DNA from: Lathyrus oleraceus | Taxonomy: Eukaryota > Streptophyta > Magnoliopsida > Fabales > Fabaceae | Reading direction: 5' to 3' | Assembly: GCF_024323335.1 (NCBI RefSeq) | Contig: NC_066581.1 | Span: 437,546,238-437,610,237 of the forward strand | Length of the DNA stretch: 64,000 nucleotides | Shown: positions 1-10,597 of the stretch, piece by piece | How the letters are laid out: each line of letters opens with the position of its first letter | Position numbering within the stretch: position 1 is the first letter of the stretch | Translations under genes and position numbers: made by a program | The notes under the pieces: generated by a model | What the model was told of the DNA's origin: nothing | What the model saw: the letters and a program-made list of their open reading frames with translations, nothing else | Database searches by the model: none

Positions 1-91
1 AATCTGACAGACATAATTAAATATACAAATACACACGAATATTTAGGGGAATTTCACTTACGCGTCAACCGTCTTCTTCACACACGAATAT

Positions 92-2854
92 TTAGATGCA
101 TGAAAATTTTCTACATAAAAGATATACATAGATTAGAATGAAATTATTAGAAAGAAAATCTAACCCGTTGCCAGAATTAAACGGTAAAAAATACAAACTG
201 GGTGTAGTATTATCGCCGGCCACCATGAATCTATCGACTAGTTCATTCATTACGGATGTTAGATTTTTCGTTATAAACGTTGTATTGATACGGGAAGCAG
301 CAATAAAATTGAATCGGTTACACAATTCAGTTCCCCGCATCAATGTGTCATACATATACCTTAAATAGAAACATAATAAACATTAGACTACTCATTGAAA
401 TGTGTAAATAAATTGTTCAACTAAGTAAATAATAGATTGATCGGAGTACCATATGTATGTATGAATGACAGCGATGCCCAATTCTTCGTGTTCAAAAAGT
501 TGTTGCATGTCCTCCTTTGCAATTATTTCGGAATGAGCAATTCCGAAAACACCTTCATCCATATCTACACTACGGATGGCGCCGTGCATAATATCTGACT
601 CTTCCACCATTTTCTCAAGACGCATCATAATTTGAGATTTTGACCCGGACGTCGTTGGAATTTCCTTACTATCATTTTTCAACATTCGACCGGGAACCTA
701 AAAATTCATATAAATTAAATCATGACTTTTTGTGATGCAACAGAATCGTTGTGTATATAATTCAATGGGTATATATATTTGTACCTCTTTTTTAGATTTA
801 GGATTTGTTTTTGTCCCGGACTTCGTTGGAATATCCTTACCAGCTTTTTTCAACATTCGACCGGGAACCTAAAAATTCATATAAATTAAATCATGACTTT
901 TTGTGATACAACAGAATCGTTGCGTATATAATTCAATGGGTATATATATTTGTACCTCTTTTTGAGATGCAACCGACTCGATGCGTCTTGAAATCCCTTT
1001 ACCAACTTTATGTGTGGGTCTTGTAGGAGTCTAACATTACCATGTAATAAGGATTGATTAAATATCATAATTGTAGCTGAATTGAAATGTGAATACTAAA
1101 TATTCATAATCATTTAGAACATAAATACCTCGGCATCTGGGAAAATTAGATCTGACGGTCATCCAACAAAGGATCCGACTGCATCTCGCATCAACGTTGT
1201 CTCTGAAACAACGTCAGGTAATGGTAGAAGCGCGTCCGTATCTAATACAAGGTCAACCGAAACTTTCATATATCCCACCGGGAGGGGATTATGGTGAAGT
1301 AATTCACCCGAAGTGTTGTGCACTTTTCCCTTGCCAACTATGCGATAAGTTGGTGACGATAGATACAGCTGACAAGGTGTAATTCCCTAAACCAATAATA
1401 AATATGTTATTGTTAACGTGTATATGTGTCAAGTAAAAAAGTGCTATTTTAATTTCATAATAACATATATAATTACCTCGGGAAATTTCGGTTGACAATT
1501 GATACTAGCTCGGTCACTAGTATCTTTTGCCTCGGAATCGCGCCTTTCCTCTCTATACCTTGCATTCTCCTTTTGCAGTTCGAGTACTTGTGCCCTTAAC
1601 TCCGCCAAGGTCTCCATCACCTCTTTGTTGGTTGGATTTTTTGTTTTTGGTTTTTTATAAAATGACGAGGAGTCACACCAAAAACCTTACCCCTCACACG
1701 ACCGGAATACTCAGGAACATTTAGTACTCGACTAAGTAGGCTCCTGCAATCCTGGACCTCGGTTGAAGGTAAGGTTTGGGATAAAGTCTCCTGAAATATT
1801 ATTAGAGGAGATTAAAAATGAATTATATGTCTAACAAAATTTTCGATATAATTAAAGAAATAATGTTATATATACTTACACATTCGTCATAAACACTTTG
1901 AACCGCTTCAACGACAGCCCCATCCTTCCCAACCCGAGCAGCCTTCCACAATACGTGCTCCGGAAGAGATGTTGCGTCACTTTTCTCCTCGGCTAGCTAC
2001 ACATTGAATCAGATTATAAGATCATCAATTATAACATATTGTGACAATGTATAAGCTCATAGCATTTGAATATACTCACAATTCTTTGTTGTAACCGTGC
2101 ATATCCCGTACGCCCTTTTTTGTACGGATACGCGGGTTTTGATGCCCTTTTCCGATTTTTGTCGCTTACTTCCTGGATAAAAAAGTTTAAGGCATATCAG
2201 AACCAAGTAACTTAACAATTGTATAATACCATAATTAATAGACATTACATGGAATTTTTCGTTTCTTCGTTTGGCGACAAAGTTATCCCATTCTTCGGCT
2301 GAAATAATCTCCGCATACTTCATTGGCCGTTCTGCTTCAACAAATTTTCCTTCCTCATCCTTGAGAAATTTGTTGGACAAAAAGGATCGAAATCCTCGGA
2401 GTCTTTTTCCGGCCAATTGAATACAATATTTTTGCCGGCTTTCATCGATGTGAAAGAATCTCTAAAAAACATACACATGGAGTGTGTTATTATAAGTAAT
2501 ATTATAACAATATATGGTCAACAAATAGTCAACAAAAAAAAGCATATAACAATATATGGTAAGTACCTGTATCTCGGACCATATTTTTTCTTTGCCAACC
2601 TTCAATTCCGGACTTCTCCAATTATCACATGTAATCGGAATATGTTGTCGAACAAGGAAACCAATGTAACTTGCCAACATTGAACCGTTAGGCTCAATTA
2701 GTTGGTCTTCAGCACTCCAATGTACTTCGAATTTTTCACCCTTGTCTCTTGCACGAATGATTGACTTCATAACAGTCAATCCTCGTTTGATTTCATTTTC
2801 AACATTGTTACGTGATCCACTCGCGTCATGGGTATCGTCTTGGTTACTAGCCAT
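92..2854 (-). CDS. CACTA-borne multi-exon protein: Ptta/En/Spm domain, coiled coil, DUF8039-like region, start of a possible Ulp1-like protease
   Basis: I read exons with GT..AG borders at about 2854-2567, 2461-2249, 2172-2080, 1996-1880, 1790-1477, 1386-1129, 1030-956, 868-785, 697-450 and 359 to about 170. The start is the Met at 2854, in the context MASNQDDTH. The first three exons give the plant transposase Ptta/En/Spm pattern (ITCDNWRSPELK, GFRSFLSNKF, then KGRTGYARLQQR). Exon 5 gives a coiled coil (LAELRAQVLELQKENARY). Exon 6 contains VSVDLVLDTDALLPLPDV, as in the DUF8039-like region of such proteins. The last two exons resemble the N-terminal half of a C48 (Ulp1-like) peptidase; its catalytic residues would lie off the window, so that call is inference. 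Exon 5 appears to need a one-base shift in an A-rich run near 1650, so this copy may be inactive. Confidence 0.65.
644..963 (-). repeat. Tandem duplication of an exon plus intron, 171-bp period
   Basis: The segments 644-793 and 815-963 are close copies offset by 171 bp. Each carries an acceptor, the exon start encoding VPGRMLK, and the flanking intron with the same run around aaaattcatataaatt. The period is 57 codons, so adding a copy keeps the reading frame. A third, more diverged unit may be the exon at 956-1030 (KGISRRIESVASQK). Confidence 0.8.
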
Positions 2855-3630
2855 TTTATCTGTAATATAGAAATGATTCAATAAGACCCAAGTAAGACAA
2901 TGACCATATTCGCGAAGCTACACAAAAAACACATTCATATACCTTCCATTTCTCTCATGTTATAACAATCTAAACTCTCTCTTTTTTTCATCATTATTGA
3001 ATACAAACTCACACACACCTACTGCATACAAAAGACCAATGCAAACTTATGGTGTTTGGAACATGAACAAACTTGCATCCATAATCATCAAACTTCCAAG
3101 CACAAGCTCAAACACACTCCAAATGACATCAGTTTTCAATCAGAAATAAAAAACCTTACATAACCATACAACATACAACATTCAGTGATCAAAACCATAC
3201 ACAAAAAAATAACAAAAAATGATTTTCAACAAGGTGCTCATGAACACCATATAGTGCTCGTTTGCCCTAAACAACATTAATCAACATAATGCACAAAATG
3301 TAAAACTCAGTTTAGAAAATGCCCTAATCAAACACCTGAAAATACAAACTATTGAGAGAAATACCTTCAAGGTGACGGTAACGATGGAGAAGAAAGTGAA
3401 CAGCGACGGTGGACGCAGATAACTCAGTGAACGGGAACGCAGCAGCAGAAAAAGGCGACAGCGACGACGATGGTGAGGGAGGGAGAACGAACGGAGGACG
3501 AGAGTAATCGCAGTAGAGAGTAATCGCAGTAGAGAGAAAACCCAGTTACGTAAATGAAATAGCATATAGCTAGGGAAAATAAAGAGACATGCAGTATATG
3601 TTATAATTTTAATGTTTACTAAAGGGGACC
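2855..3630 (-). other. 5' leader/promoter side of the CACTA gene
   Basis: No convincing domain is present. A 94-codon frame at 3281-3565 is rich in Leu, Arg and Ser and reads like a translated CT-rich 5' leader. I regard the stretch as untranslated leader and promoter of the minus-strand gene. Confidence 0.4.
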
Positions 3631-4165
3631 TTAGAGGGCGCTTGTGTAAAAAAAGCGCCCTCTAAAGGGGGCCTAAGAGGGCGCTTCGAAAAGCGCTCTC
3701 TAAGGCTTTCCAAACGCGCCTTATAAACTGGAAATGTACATGGACTTAGAGAGCGCTTTTTTAAAAGCACCCTCTAAGGGTACCCTTAGAGGGCGCTTTC
3801 ATAAACGCGCCCTCTATTGGTGTCCCTTCATTTCCTCATTATTTTTTCGCTTCACTTTAGAGGGCGCTTCGTTACAAAAGCGCCCTCTAAAGCTTTCCAA
3901 AAGCGCCTTATAAACTGGAAATGTACATGGACTTAGAGAGCGCTTTTTTAAAAGCGCCCTCTAAGAGCCACCTTAGAGGGCACTTTCATAAATGCGCCCT
4001 CTATTGGTGTCCCTTCATTTCCTCATTATTTTTTCGCTTCACTTTAGAGGGCGCTTTGTTACAAAAGCGCCCTCTAAAGTGCGCTGTCTATTCCAATTGT
4101 TCGCTCCTTATTTTTTCTCTTCACTTTAGAGTGCGCTTTTGTAATAAAGCATCCTCTAAGGTGCG
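3631..4165. repeat. CACTA subterminal palindrome array
   Basis: About nine inverted repeats of the form TTAGAGGGCGCTT..AAGCGCCCTCTAA lie between 3631 and 4160. They are embedded in a longer 187-bp direct repeat (3705-3891 and 3892-4078) that includes cttataaactggaaatgtac. Subterminal repeats of this kind are the known binding sites of the DNA-binding transposon protein in CACTA elements. Variants (gagagcg, cacttt) show decay of single arms. Confidence 0.85.
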
Positions 4166-4192
4166 CTGTCTATTCCAGTTTTTGGCGTAGTG

Positions 4193-4228
4193 ATTGGCAG
4201 ATTAGTACACTTGTTAATTTATCGATCA
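4193..4228 (+). repeat. End of Athila-1 5' LTR
   Basis: This piece aligns with 10562-10597 and ends in GATCA just before the primer site. It is cut on its left by the CACTA terminus. Confidence 0.8.
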
Positions 4229-4234
4229 AGTTTT

Positions 4235-4254
4235 TGGCATCGTTGTCGGGGACC
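4235..4254 (+). other. Primer binding site, tRNA-Asp type (decayed)
   Basis: TGGCATCGTTGTCGGGGACC differs at a few positions from the complement of the plant tRNA-Asp(GTC) 3' end, the primer site usual in Athila elements. It starts 6 bp after the LTR end. Confidence 0.75.
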
Positions 4255-4449
4255 GCCAAAGATAATAGAGTTCATAGATATATTTCAATTAAAATTTTGT
4301 TGCTCTGCAGCTAAAAAATTTATGTTTCAGTTTTTTATTTTTACCTTTACTTTTGTGGCCATTTTTATGATTGCTAATCTTTGTCTAATTTGTGCATGCG
4401 AGGAAAACCATCAGCTGATTTTACTTTTGACGCATAACCAGAAAGAACT

Positions 4450-6651
4450 TTGCACGCTAAGCTCAGACAAGCTAGGAAAGCAAGACTGACTACCTATGAA
4501 GTAGAAATTCATGTTTACGAACAAGAAATAGAGATTGAAGTTTATGATCATTCAGATACAGAATCTGACAAAGAGAGAGAAGATCCAATTATAGTTGAAC
4601 CACAAGAAAGACTTCCTAGGGATTGCGGAGAGAAAATGCCTCATTGGGACGTTTAACTATAGTGAATCAACCAGTGAATGTTCCAAATTTTTAGTTTCAC
4701 CCAATAATCATCTGTCAGCTTGAAAAGAGGTCTTTTACAGGAAAAATAAATGAAGATGCAAATAACATTTGTAAAGGTTTCTTACTATGAGCACCACTTT
4801 GAAGATTAAGGGGCACACTAAAAAAAGTAAAAAAATTGAGAATGTTCTTGTTCACTCTAGCTGAAGATGTCGAAGAATGGTTTTACTCATTACCATCTGA
4901 AAGTATTACTACATGGGAACAAATGGAAAAAACTTTTCTGAATGAGTATTTTCCTGCTTTTGTTTATATTCGAAAAAGATATGATATTGTGAATTTTAAG
5001 AAGAAGGAATGGGAATCAGTGGGTGATGCTTACAAGAGATTCAAAAGGTTATTGGTTGCATGTCCTACTCATAATTTGTATCAAATTGAACAGATTCAGA
5101 TGTTTGTAAATGGTCTCAGAATGAAGACAAAACAACTTATTGATACAGTTTTCGATGGCTCATCCAATTTTACAACAGCCATTGGTATCAAGAAGATCAT
5201 AGAAGCCATTGTTGCAAACAGATATTTGGAGTTATATGACCGAAGTGTGAGTAAACCAGAGGGTGTGATTGATTTGAAACTTGCCAATCAGGTTGTGAAG
5301 CTGGAAGACCAAGTTGTTGCTGAAATTGAGAGAAGACTTAAGGCTATGAATATAGGTACTCAACAAGTAGCCCAAGTTTAACCTGTTCAAGTTGTTAATT
5401 GTGAGATCTGTGGGGGACCCCATTTTTCCATACAGTGTGTTACAACCGCGCAACAACTTGAAGAGATAAAATTTCTAAAGAAGAACAACCTGTATTCTAA
5501 CACTTATAATCCAGGCTGGAAGAATCATCTAAATTTCTCCTAGAAAGATCAGCAAGGGAATGTTCAAAAGCAGGGTCCCATTCAATATCAGAACCAACCA
5601 CAACAATATCAACAGCAACAATAATATCCTCCACAGCAACATCAATATCAACACAAGCATCCAAAAAGGCCGATTGGGAATTTACCATTGAAAAGATGGC
5701 AGCTCAAATTTCCCAATTCCAAGAAGAAACAAGAAATAATCAGATGAACATTACATGGGCCGGTTTGGGTTGGGTTTCGCCAAACCCAATACCCAATCCA
5801 TATAGGATACTTCGGTCTGGGTTAGGTAAAATAACCATCCATTACACCAATGGGCCGGTTTGGGAAAACCCACTAATTTTCGGGTTGGGTTGGGTAGTGG
5901 GTTGCCTAAATAATTTTTCTTTTTATTAATATTAAATAACAAAATGATGAGTCATCATATTTTTTTCATAAAAATTACTCAATATTTATAATTTCTTTAA
6001 AAAAAATTAGATAACTTATTTTTACTATCTTTTAGTATCGTAAAATAATAAATGCTATCATCAATTAATAAAATTATTATAAAATACTAACAACAAATTA
6101 AAGTTGTGTAACATAAAATTGTATTAGCATCAAAAAGATTAAAGAGTATTCAAAATTAGTTAAAGTCATGATTCACTAAAATAATAAATCTTAAGAGACT
6201 AAAATTGCAATAACTAAGATAATATTCATCAAAATTATTAAAATTGTAATAATAAATTTTTGATTAGTGGGTCAATGGGTTTTTTGGGTTTGGATCCGGT
6301 TTTACCCGAAACTCGATTTTTTAATGGATTTTTTAGTTTTCAAACCCATATCCACCCAATTACCCAACCCAATCCACTTTTTTGGATTTTTTTGGATGGG
6401 TTTGACCCGATTTTGTGGGTTGAACCAACCCATGTACACCCCTAAACATTATTGCTTCTGTCAAAAATCTTGAAGTTGAGATGAGTCAGATAGCACAACA
6501 ACTCACAAATCAAGCTCAAGGCACCCTTCCGAGTGCAACAGTACAAAATCTTAATCATCATGAGAATGTTAATGTTGTCACAACAAGAAGTCAGAGAGTT
6601 TCTAAAGATGAAGAAGAGAAAGCAACAAATCATAACCATGTCAAGAGGTAG
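4450..6651 (+). pseudogene. Athila-1 gag (broken, with inserted element)
   Basis: The best stretch is 4836-5381, with LAEDVEEWFYSLP, WEQMEKTFLNEYFP and GDAYKRFKRLLVACP, the conserved core of retrotransposon gag (capsid). The N-terminal part (4450-4656) starts LHAKLRQARKARLT and is separated by stops and frame changes. A CxxC-type piece (CEICGGPHFSIQC) follows at about 5399. The frame is interrupted at 5754 by a small DNA element and resumes at about 6452 with VKNLEVEMSQIAQQL and TTRSQRVSKDEEE, the usual Athila gag C-terminus. Several in-frame stops make it non-functional. In a complete element the product would form virus-like particles. Confidence 0.85.
5754..6444. mobile_element. Non-autonomous hAT-like element in Athila-1 gag
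   Basis: The block begins CATGGGCCGG and ends in ...CCCATGTACACCCCTA, so its ends are inverted copies rich in TGGGTT/AACCCA words. AACATTA flanks both sides (5747-5753 and 6445-6451), fitting an imperfect 8-bp target duplication. The right end read inward is TAGGGGTGTACATGGG; the left end lacks the first ten of those bases. No transposase is encoded, and the middle (5930-6260) is AT-rich. hAT assignment is inferred from end sequence and duplication length. Confidence 0.7.
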
Positions 6652-6779
6652 ATCTAGAAGTGAGGGAGAATAAAAAAGAACTAGAAGAAGTTATACCACT
6701 AGTAAAGCCAACGGAAGAGAAAAAAAAAGGTTAAACCGGTTATTAAGTTACCTTACCCTCAGAGAGTGACAAAGAAGGA

Positions 6780-7562
6780 TCCAAAAGAGAAAGACTTTGA
6801 GAAATTCTTCACAATGTTCAAAAAGTTAGAGATCAATATGCCTTTCTTTGAAGCGCTCGAGCAAATGCCTATGTACAAAAAAATTCATAAAAGAGGTCAT
6901 CACTGAAAAGAGACCAATAGGAAAGGGGTTGGTAGCCTTGAATGAAAAGTGTAGTGCAATATCACCAAGTAGGAGAATCCCAAACAAGCAAAAGGATCCT
7001 AGAGCGATCACAGTCCCATGCACTATAAAATATAGAACTTTCAAGAAGGTACTAATTGATCTTGGGGCCACTTTGAGTCTGATGCCATTGTCAATCTACC
7101 AAAGGCTTGCTATTGGAAATGTCAGTGATACAAGGACAAATCTGAAGTTTGCAGATCACTCCATAAAGAATGCATATGGGATAGCGGAAGACGTACTGGT
7201 GATAATAGAGCAATTCAGTTTTCCTGTTGATTTTGTGATCATAGACATACCTGAAGATGAAGAGACACCTATCGTTCTTGGTTGACCATTCATGCAGACA
7301 AGTCAATGCAATTTCAACCATAGACCACGGTACACTAACTTTAAAAGTTTATGATGATGAAATAACCTTGAATCTTCTTGAAAACAGAAAGCTAGAGGTG
7401 GAAAAAGAACATCAATATCAAGTAGGCATAATCAGGACAGATGTGAAAGGCCAAAGTGACATGCCAACATCAGAAAAAGTATCAAGGAGGTCATCTCAAC
7501 TGATCTCACCCCCATTAGCAACCCCAACGGAAAAACTCCTATTTCCATTTCAAAAGCCATGA
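6780..7562 (+). pseudogene. Athila-1 retropepsin (protease)
   Basis: The aspartic protease core is visible: VLIDLGATLSLMPLSIYQ (the catalytic D-x-G motif reads D-L-G-A here, as in many Athila copies), then FPVDFVIIDIPEDEETPIVLG. A stop directly follows that last motif, where family members continue into a PF-type end. The sequence resumes in another frame (TLTLKVYDDEITLNLL). The protease would cut the gag polyprotein. It ends near 7562 with no RT behind it. Confidence 0.8.
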
Positions 7563-9073
7563 GAAAGAAAAGAAAGTGAAATCAAGGTAAGGATATGGAA
7601 GTTGGAAAGGACTTGTGACACAAAGGAATCCATGCCTCTGAAAAAGACGGTTTCTCAGTTTCGGAAAACAAGTGCAACAAGGTGTGCAAGTTGAAGTACC
7701 CCCTATAACAAAGGGAATAAGGAGTCAAGCTAATGACGATAAACGAGTGTTGCTTGGGAGGCAACCCAAGGAAAGTATTCATAATTTTTATGTTATAGTT
7801 TCAATTTTATATTAATTTATGAGTTTTGTTTGCTTTAAGTTAGTTTATTTTCTGTTGTTTACTTTCATCTAGTAATGTGATAATTGTAGCTTTAATGGTT
7901 GTGCGAAAAGTACCCAAACTGAAGAAATGTATGTCCTTTGCCCATGTTAACTCGGCCAAAAGAAATTATATAATAATAATTATCTGATTGGTTCCATTAA
8001 GTTGGGCTAAAAGTTGAGCAGGTTTACCATAACTGATTGAGAAGCCACATCGAGCAAGAGGTATTGTGGAGGTTGTCAGCTCTACCTAACATGGTGAGAG
8101 CAGAAAAAGCCAAACACAATGTACATCATAAGAGAGCATTCAAGTATGTTTTTATCATTCAGAACTTATGTATGTTATTTTTTTATTTTGGTTGCATAAT
8201 TACACACACTGAGGCACGTTTTTTCTACCCCTGAGCCTTTCTAGCCATCCTTTTTATTATTATCCATTGTTAACCCCATTTGAGCCTTTACCCGTTTATT
8301 TGTTTTAAAAACCACATCATATTAACCCATGGCCCAAACACTTCCCCACCATGTTTAGAGTATTTTTGTGAGTTATCAGATCTATGTTCATTCTAAGTTT
8401 GGGGTTGTTGTTGGGATAGCAACCTTTAAGTTTGGGGTAGTTGTGCTTAGTACAAATGAGGGCACTTGATGATTAGAAAAAAAAAGATGAAAATTTGAAA
8501 AATCAAATTGAAATGAATAATAGAAAAATAATCATCAGAGCACTTAAAAGAAGGAGAAGTCAACGGACATGGAAAATAAAGACAATTCCAAAAGTTGAAT
8601 CATCAATAACTGTTAATCCATCAGAATTTGAATAGTGAAGATAATGATCGTATTGAATCTGAACCTTAGCCTACTTCTCCTTAATTATCCTACCTTAACC
8701 ATAGCCCTGTTATAACCATAAAGACCTTAAATAGTGTGTGTGTGTCGTGCACCTTGACATTAAAAGAGAATTTATTCAAGCTTATGATATGGTATTGCGT
8801 ACTATGAATTTTGAGTGTAAAATACAATAACACCCGAGAGATTTGGAGAGAGTGTGAATTGAGCTGACAAGTTAAGCATTACTTTCAAGTGAAGGTGTGG
8901 TCAATTAATCGGCCTTGGCAATCCAGCAAAAACCAAAGGTATCAAGAAATGAGGATCATAGAAGATCCTAGAGGTATGATGGTACGCAAAAAGTTATTAT
9001 TTCATTTGAGAGTGACATGAGTCTTTCTACTTAAAGTTGCTTGAGGACAAGCAACAAGCTAAGTTTGGGGTTG
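7563..9073 (+). other. Athila-1 3' non-coding region with conserved block and repeated PPT-like words
   Basis: At 7724-7769 lies a conserved block (gtcaagctaatgacg...gggaggcaaccca) also found in Athila-2 at 16016-16060. The word AAGTTTGGGG recurs near 8395, 8427 and 9060. The last copy follows cttgaggacaagcaac and directly precedes the 3' LTR, so it is the likely polypurine tract. No coding domain is seen. Confidence 0.7.
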
Positions 9074-9372
9074 TGATCAGTCACCATCTATGCTATAGTT
9101 ATCATCATTTTAACAGGTAAAAGTAGGCGAGTTATTTGCATTTTTCATATAGTTTAAGTGCTTTTTACACCTTCTTTTACTGTTAATTTCATTTAATCGT
9201 TTCACTGTTTTTCATCAATTTATTTCCATTTTCCACATTTTATGCTTGGGTTATGTGTTTTTAATGTTTTCATGTTCAAACAGATCTTCAAGTACGATAA
9301 GATGCAGAAACTAAGGAGAATCGTTGTAAATCGGAGAAGTTTTCCCATGCTCCAGTAGGCTAGATACGGGCA

Positions 9373-9608
9373 CCCGTAGCACCTGCTACGGGCCGTAATA
9401 GAGTGGTCTGGAACAAAAGCCAAAATCCACAAGAAATAGTGGCCTACTAAGGCCACCCGTAGCACCTGCTACGGGCCATAGCAGACATAACCCCAAGGAC
9501 CAGTGACCTGCTACGGCCACCCGTAGCACCTGCTATTGGTCTTAGTAGACAAAAACCTCAAGTTTCAGTTGACAGACCAGGTCCAGTGGCCTGCTACGGC
9601 CGTAGCAG
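9373..9608. repeat. Inverted-repeat cluster in Athila-1 LTR
   Basis: CCCGTAGCACCTGCTACGGG (9-bp arms, 2-bp spacer) occurs at 9373-9392 and 9456-9475, a part-decayed copy at 9520-9539, and a perfect 18-bp palindrome CTGCTACGGCCGTAGCAG at 9591-9608. Confidence 0.9.
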
Positions 9609-9746
9609 ACAGACGTGTGATTTTCAGAAACTTTCCTTTTTAGGCCAGAGTTGGTAATTATTGTGAATTGGGCTATTTTTAGACCTGATCTCATTGTCCA
9701 GAAACATTTAATTGACTAGGGGAATCTGAAAAAAGGGGAATTTCTC

Positions 9747-9754
9747 TATTTAAA
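9747..9754 (+). promoter_or_regulatory. TATA-like box of Athila-1 LTR
   Basis: TATTTAAA lies about 140 bp after the last palindrome, in the middle of the LTR where the U3/R border would be expected. Confidence 0.5.
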
Positions 9755-10597
9755 GGAGATTACTATCACATTAGAAGGGACTTCTTCTTGAACTGCAAAA
9801 ATACTGAGAGAAATATTGAAGAACACAGAAGCTTTGGTGGAAGGCGGATTTTCATGAACGAAAGCAATTGAAGATTCAATTTCATCTTATAATGTCTAAC
9901 TTTTGTATTTTGTTTTCATTGAATATTATGAGTAGCTAAATCCCCCAATGCTAAGGGGTGTCCCTGATTTGAATATGGAATAACTATGATTTTATATTTG
10001 CAATTAACAATGTTGGTTTGCATAATTAATTTACTCACTTGTTGTTCTTAATGCTTGCTCTGTCGGACAAACGGGTTTGACTTGCGGTTTATGATTAGTC
10101 TAAACCACCATTGTTAATGCCTTGCTTGAGATTATTCTATAGTAGATATCACCTAGGACTAGGAATACCCTATAGAAACCGGAATATTCTTGATAATTTA
10201 ATGCTCAATTTCATTTGTAATTCTCTATAGACATAGGCATTATGATGGATGATTAAAGGTTTTCTCACTAATGACTTAGGAGTAAACACCCTAAAGAACC
10301 GGTAATTAATAAATTGATATTTGTTGTTACAATATTGATTCAGAGTTGTTACAAGCATAAATCACATACGTTCCTTAGCATACTACTCATATCTATTGTA
10401 ATCGTCCACGTACTTTATTTATTTTATTTGCAATTACTTTCATAATTTCACCAAATTATGCCAAAACCCCCAAGCTTTTGTTTAGTTGAAATTAATCTCG
10501 AACTTTGTATCGTCAAGCAGTCCTTGAGATAGATACTGGGGATTTCCCCTTTTATTACTATATTGGCATATTAGTATAATTTCTAATTTACTGATCA

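Larger units (their letters stand above)
1..4192 (-). mobile_element. CACTA-type DNA transposon, right end (left end outside window)
   Basis: The right edge reads ...TTTGGCGTAGTG at 4181-4192, which on the minus strand is a CACTACGCCAAA terminus typical of CACTA (En/Spm) elements. Inside it lie a palindromic subterminal array (3631-4165) and a minus-strand multi-exon gene with a plant Ptta/En/Spm-type domain, as expected for this superfamily. The 3 bases after the terminus are ATT. The second LTR of the host Athila element reads ctatATTggca at the same place without an insert, so ATT fits a 3-bp target duplication. The left terminus and its ATT copy are outside the window. Confidence 0.85.
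4193..10597 (+). mobile_element. Athila-1: Ty3/gypsy Athila-lineage element, gag-protease only
   Basis: Order: last 36 bp of the 5' LTR (4193-4228), tRNA-Asp-type primer site, gag, protease, non-coding 3' region, polypurine tract, 3' LTR (9074-10597). The end of the 5' LTR matches the end of the 3' LTR (attggca.attagta...gatca). The rest of the 5' LTR lies on the far side of the CACTA insertion. No RT, RNase H or integrase is present between the protease and the 3' LTR. Confidence 0.85.
9074..10597 (+). repeat. Athila-1 3' LTR
   Basis: It starts TGATCAGTC (or two bases earlier, TGTGATC) right after the polypurine tract and ends CTGATCA at 10597, giving about 1524 bp. The last 36 bp match the 5' LTR remnant. 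It carries inverted repeats at 9373-9608 and a TATA-like box at 9747-9754. Confidence 0.8.

Noticed and set aside
3281..3565. 94-codon Leu/Arg/Ser-rich frame
   Set aside because: Reads like the translated CT-rich leader of the CACTA gene; no domain.
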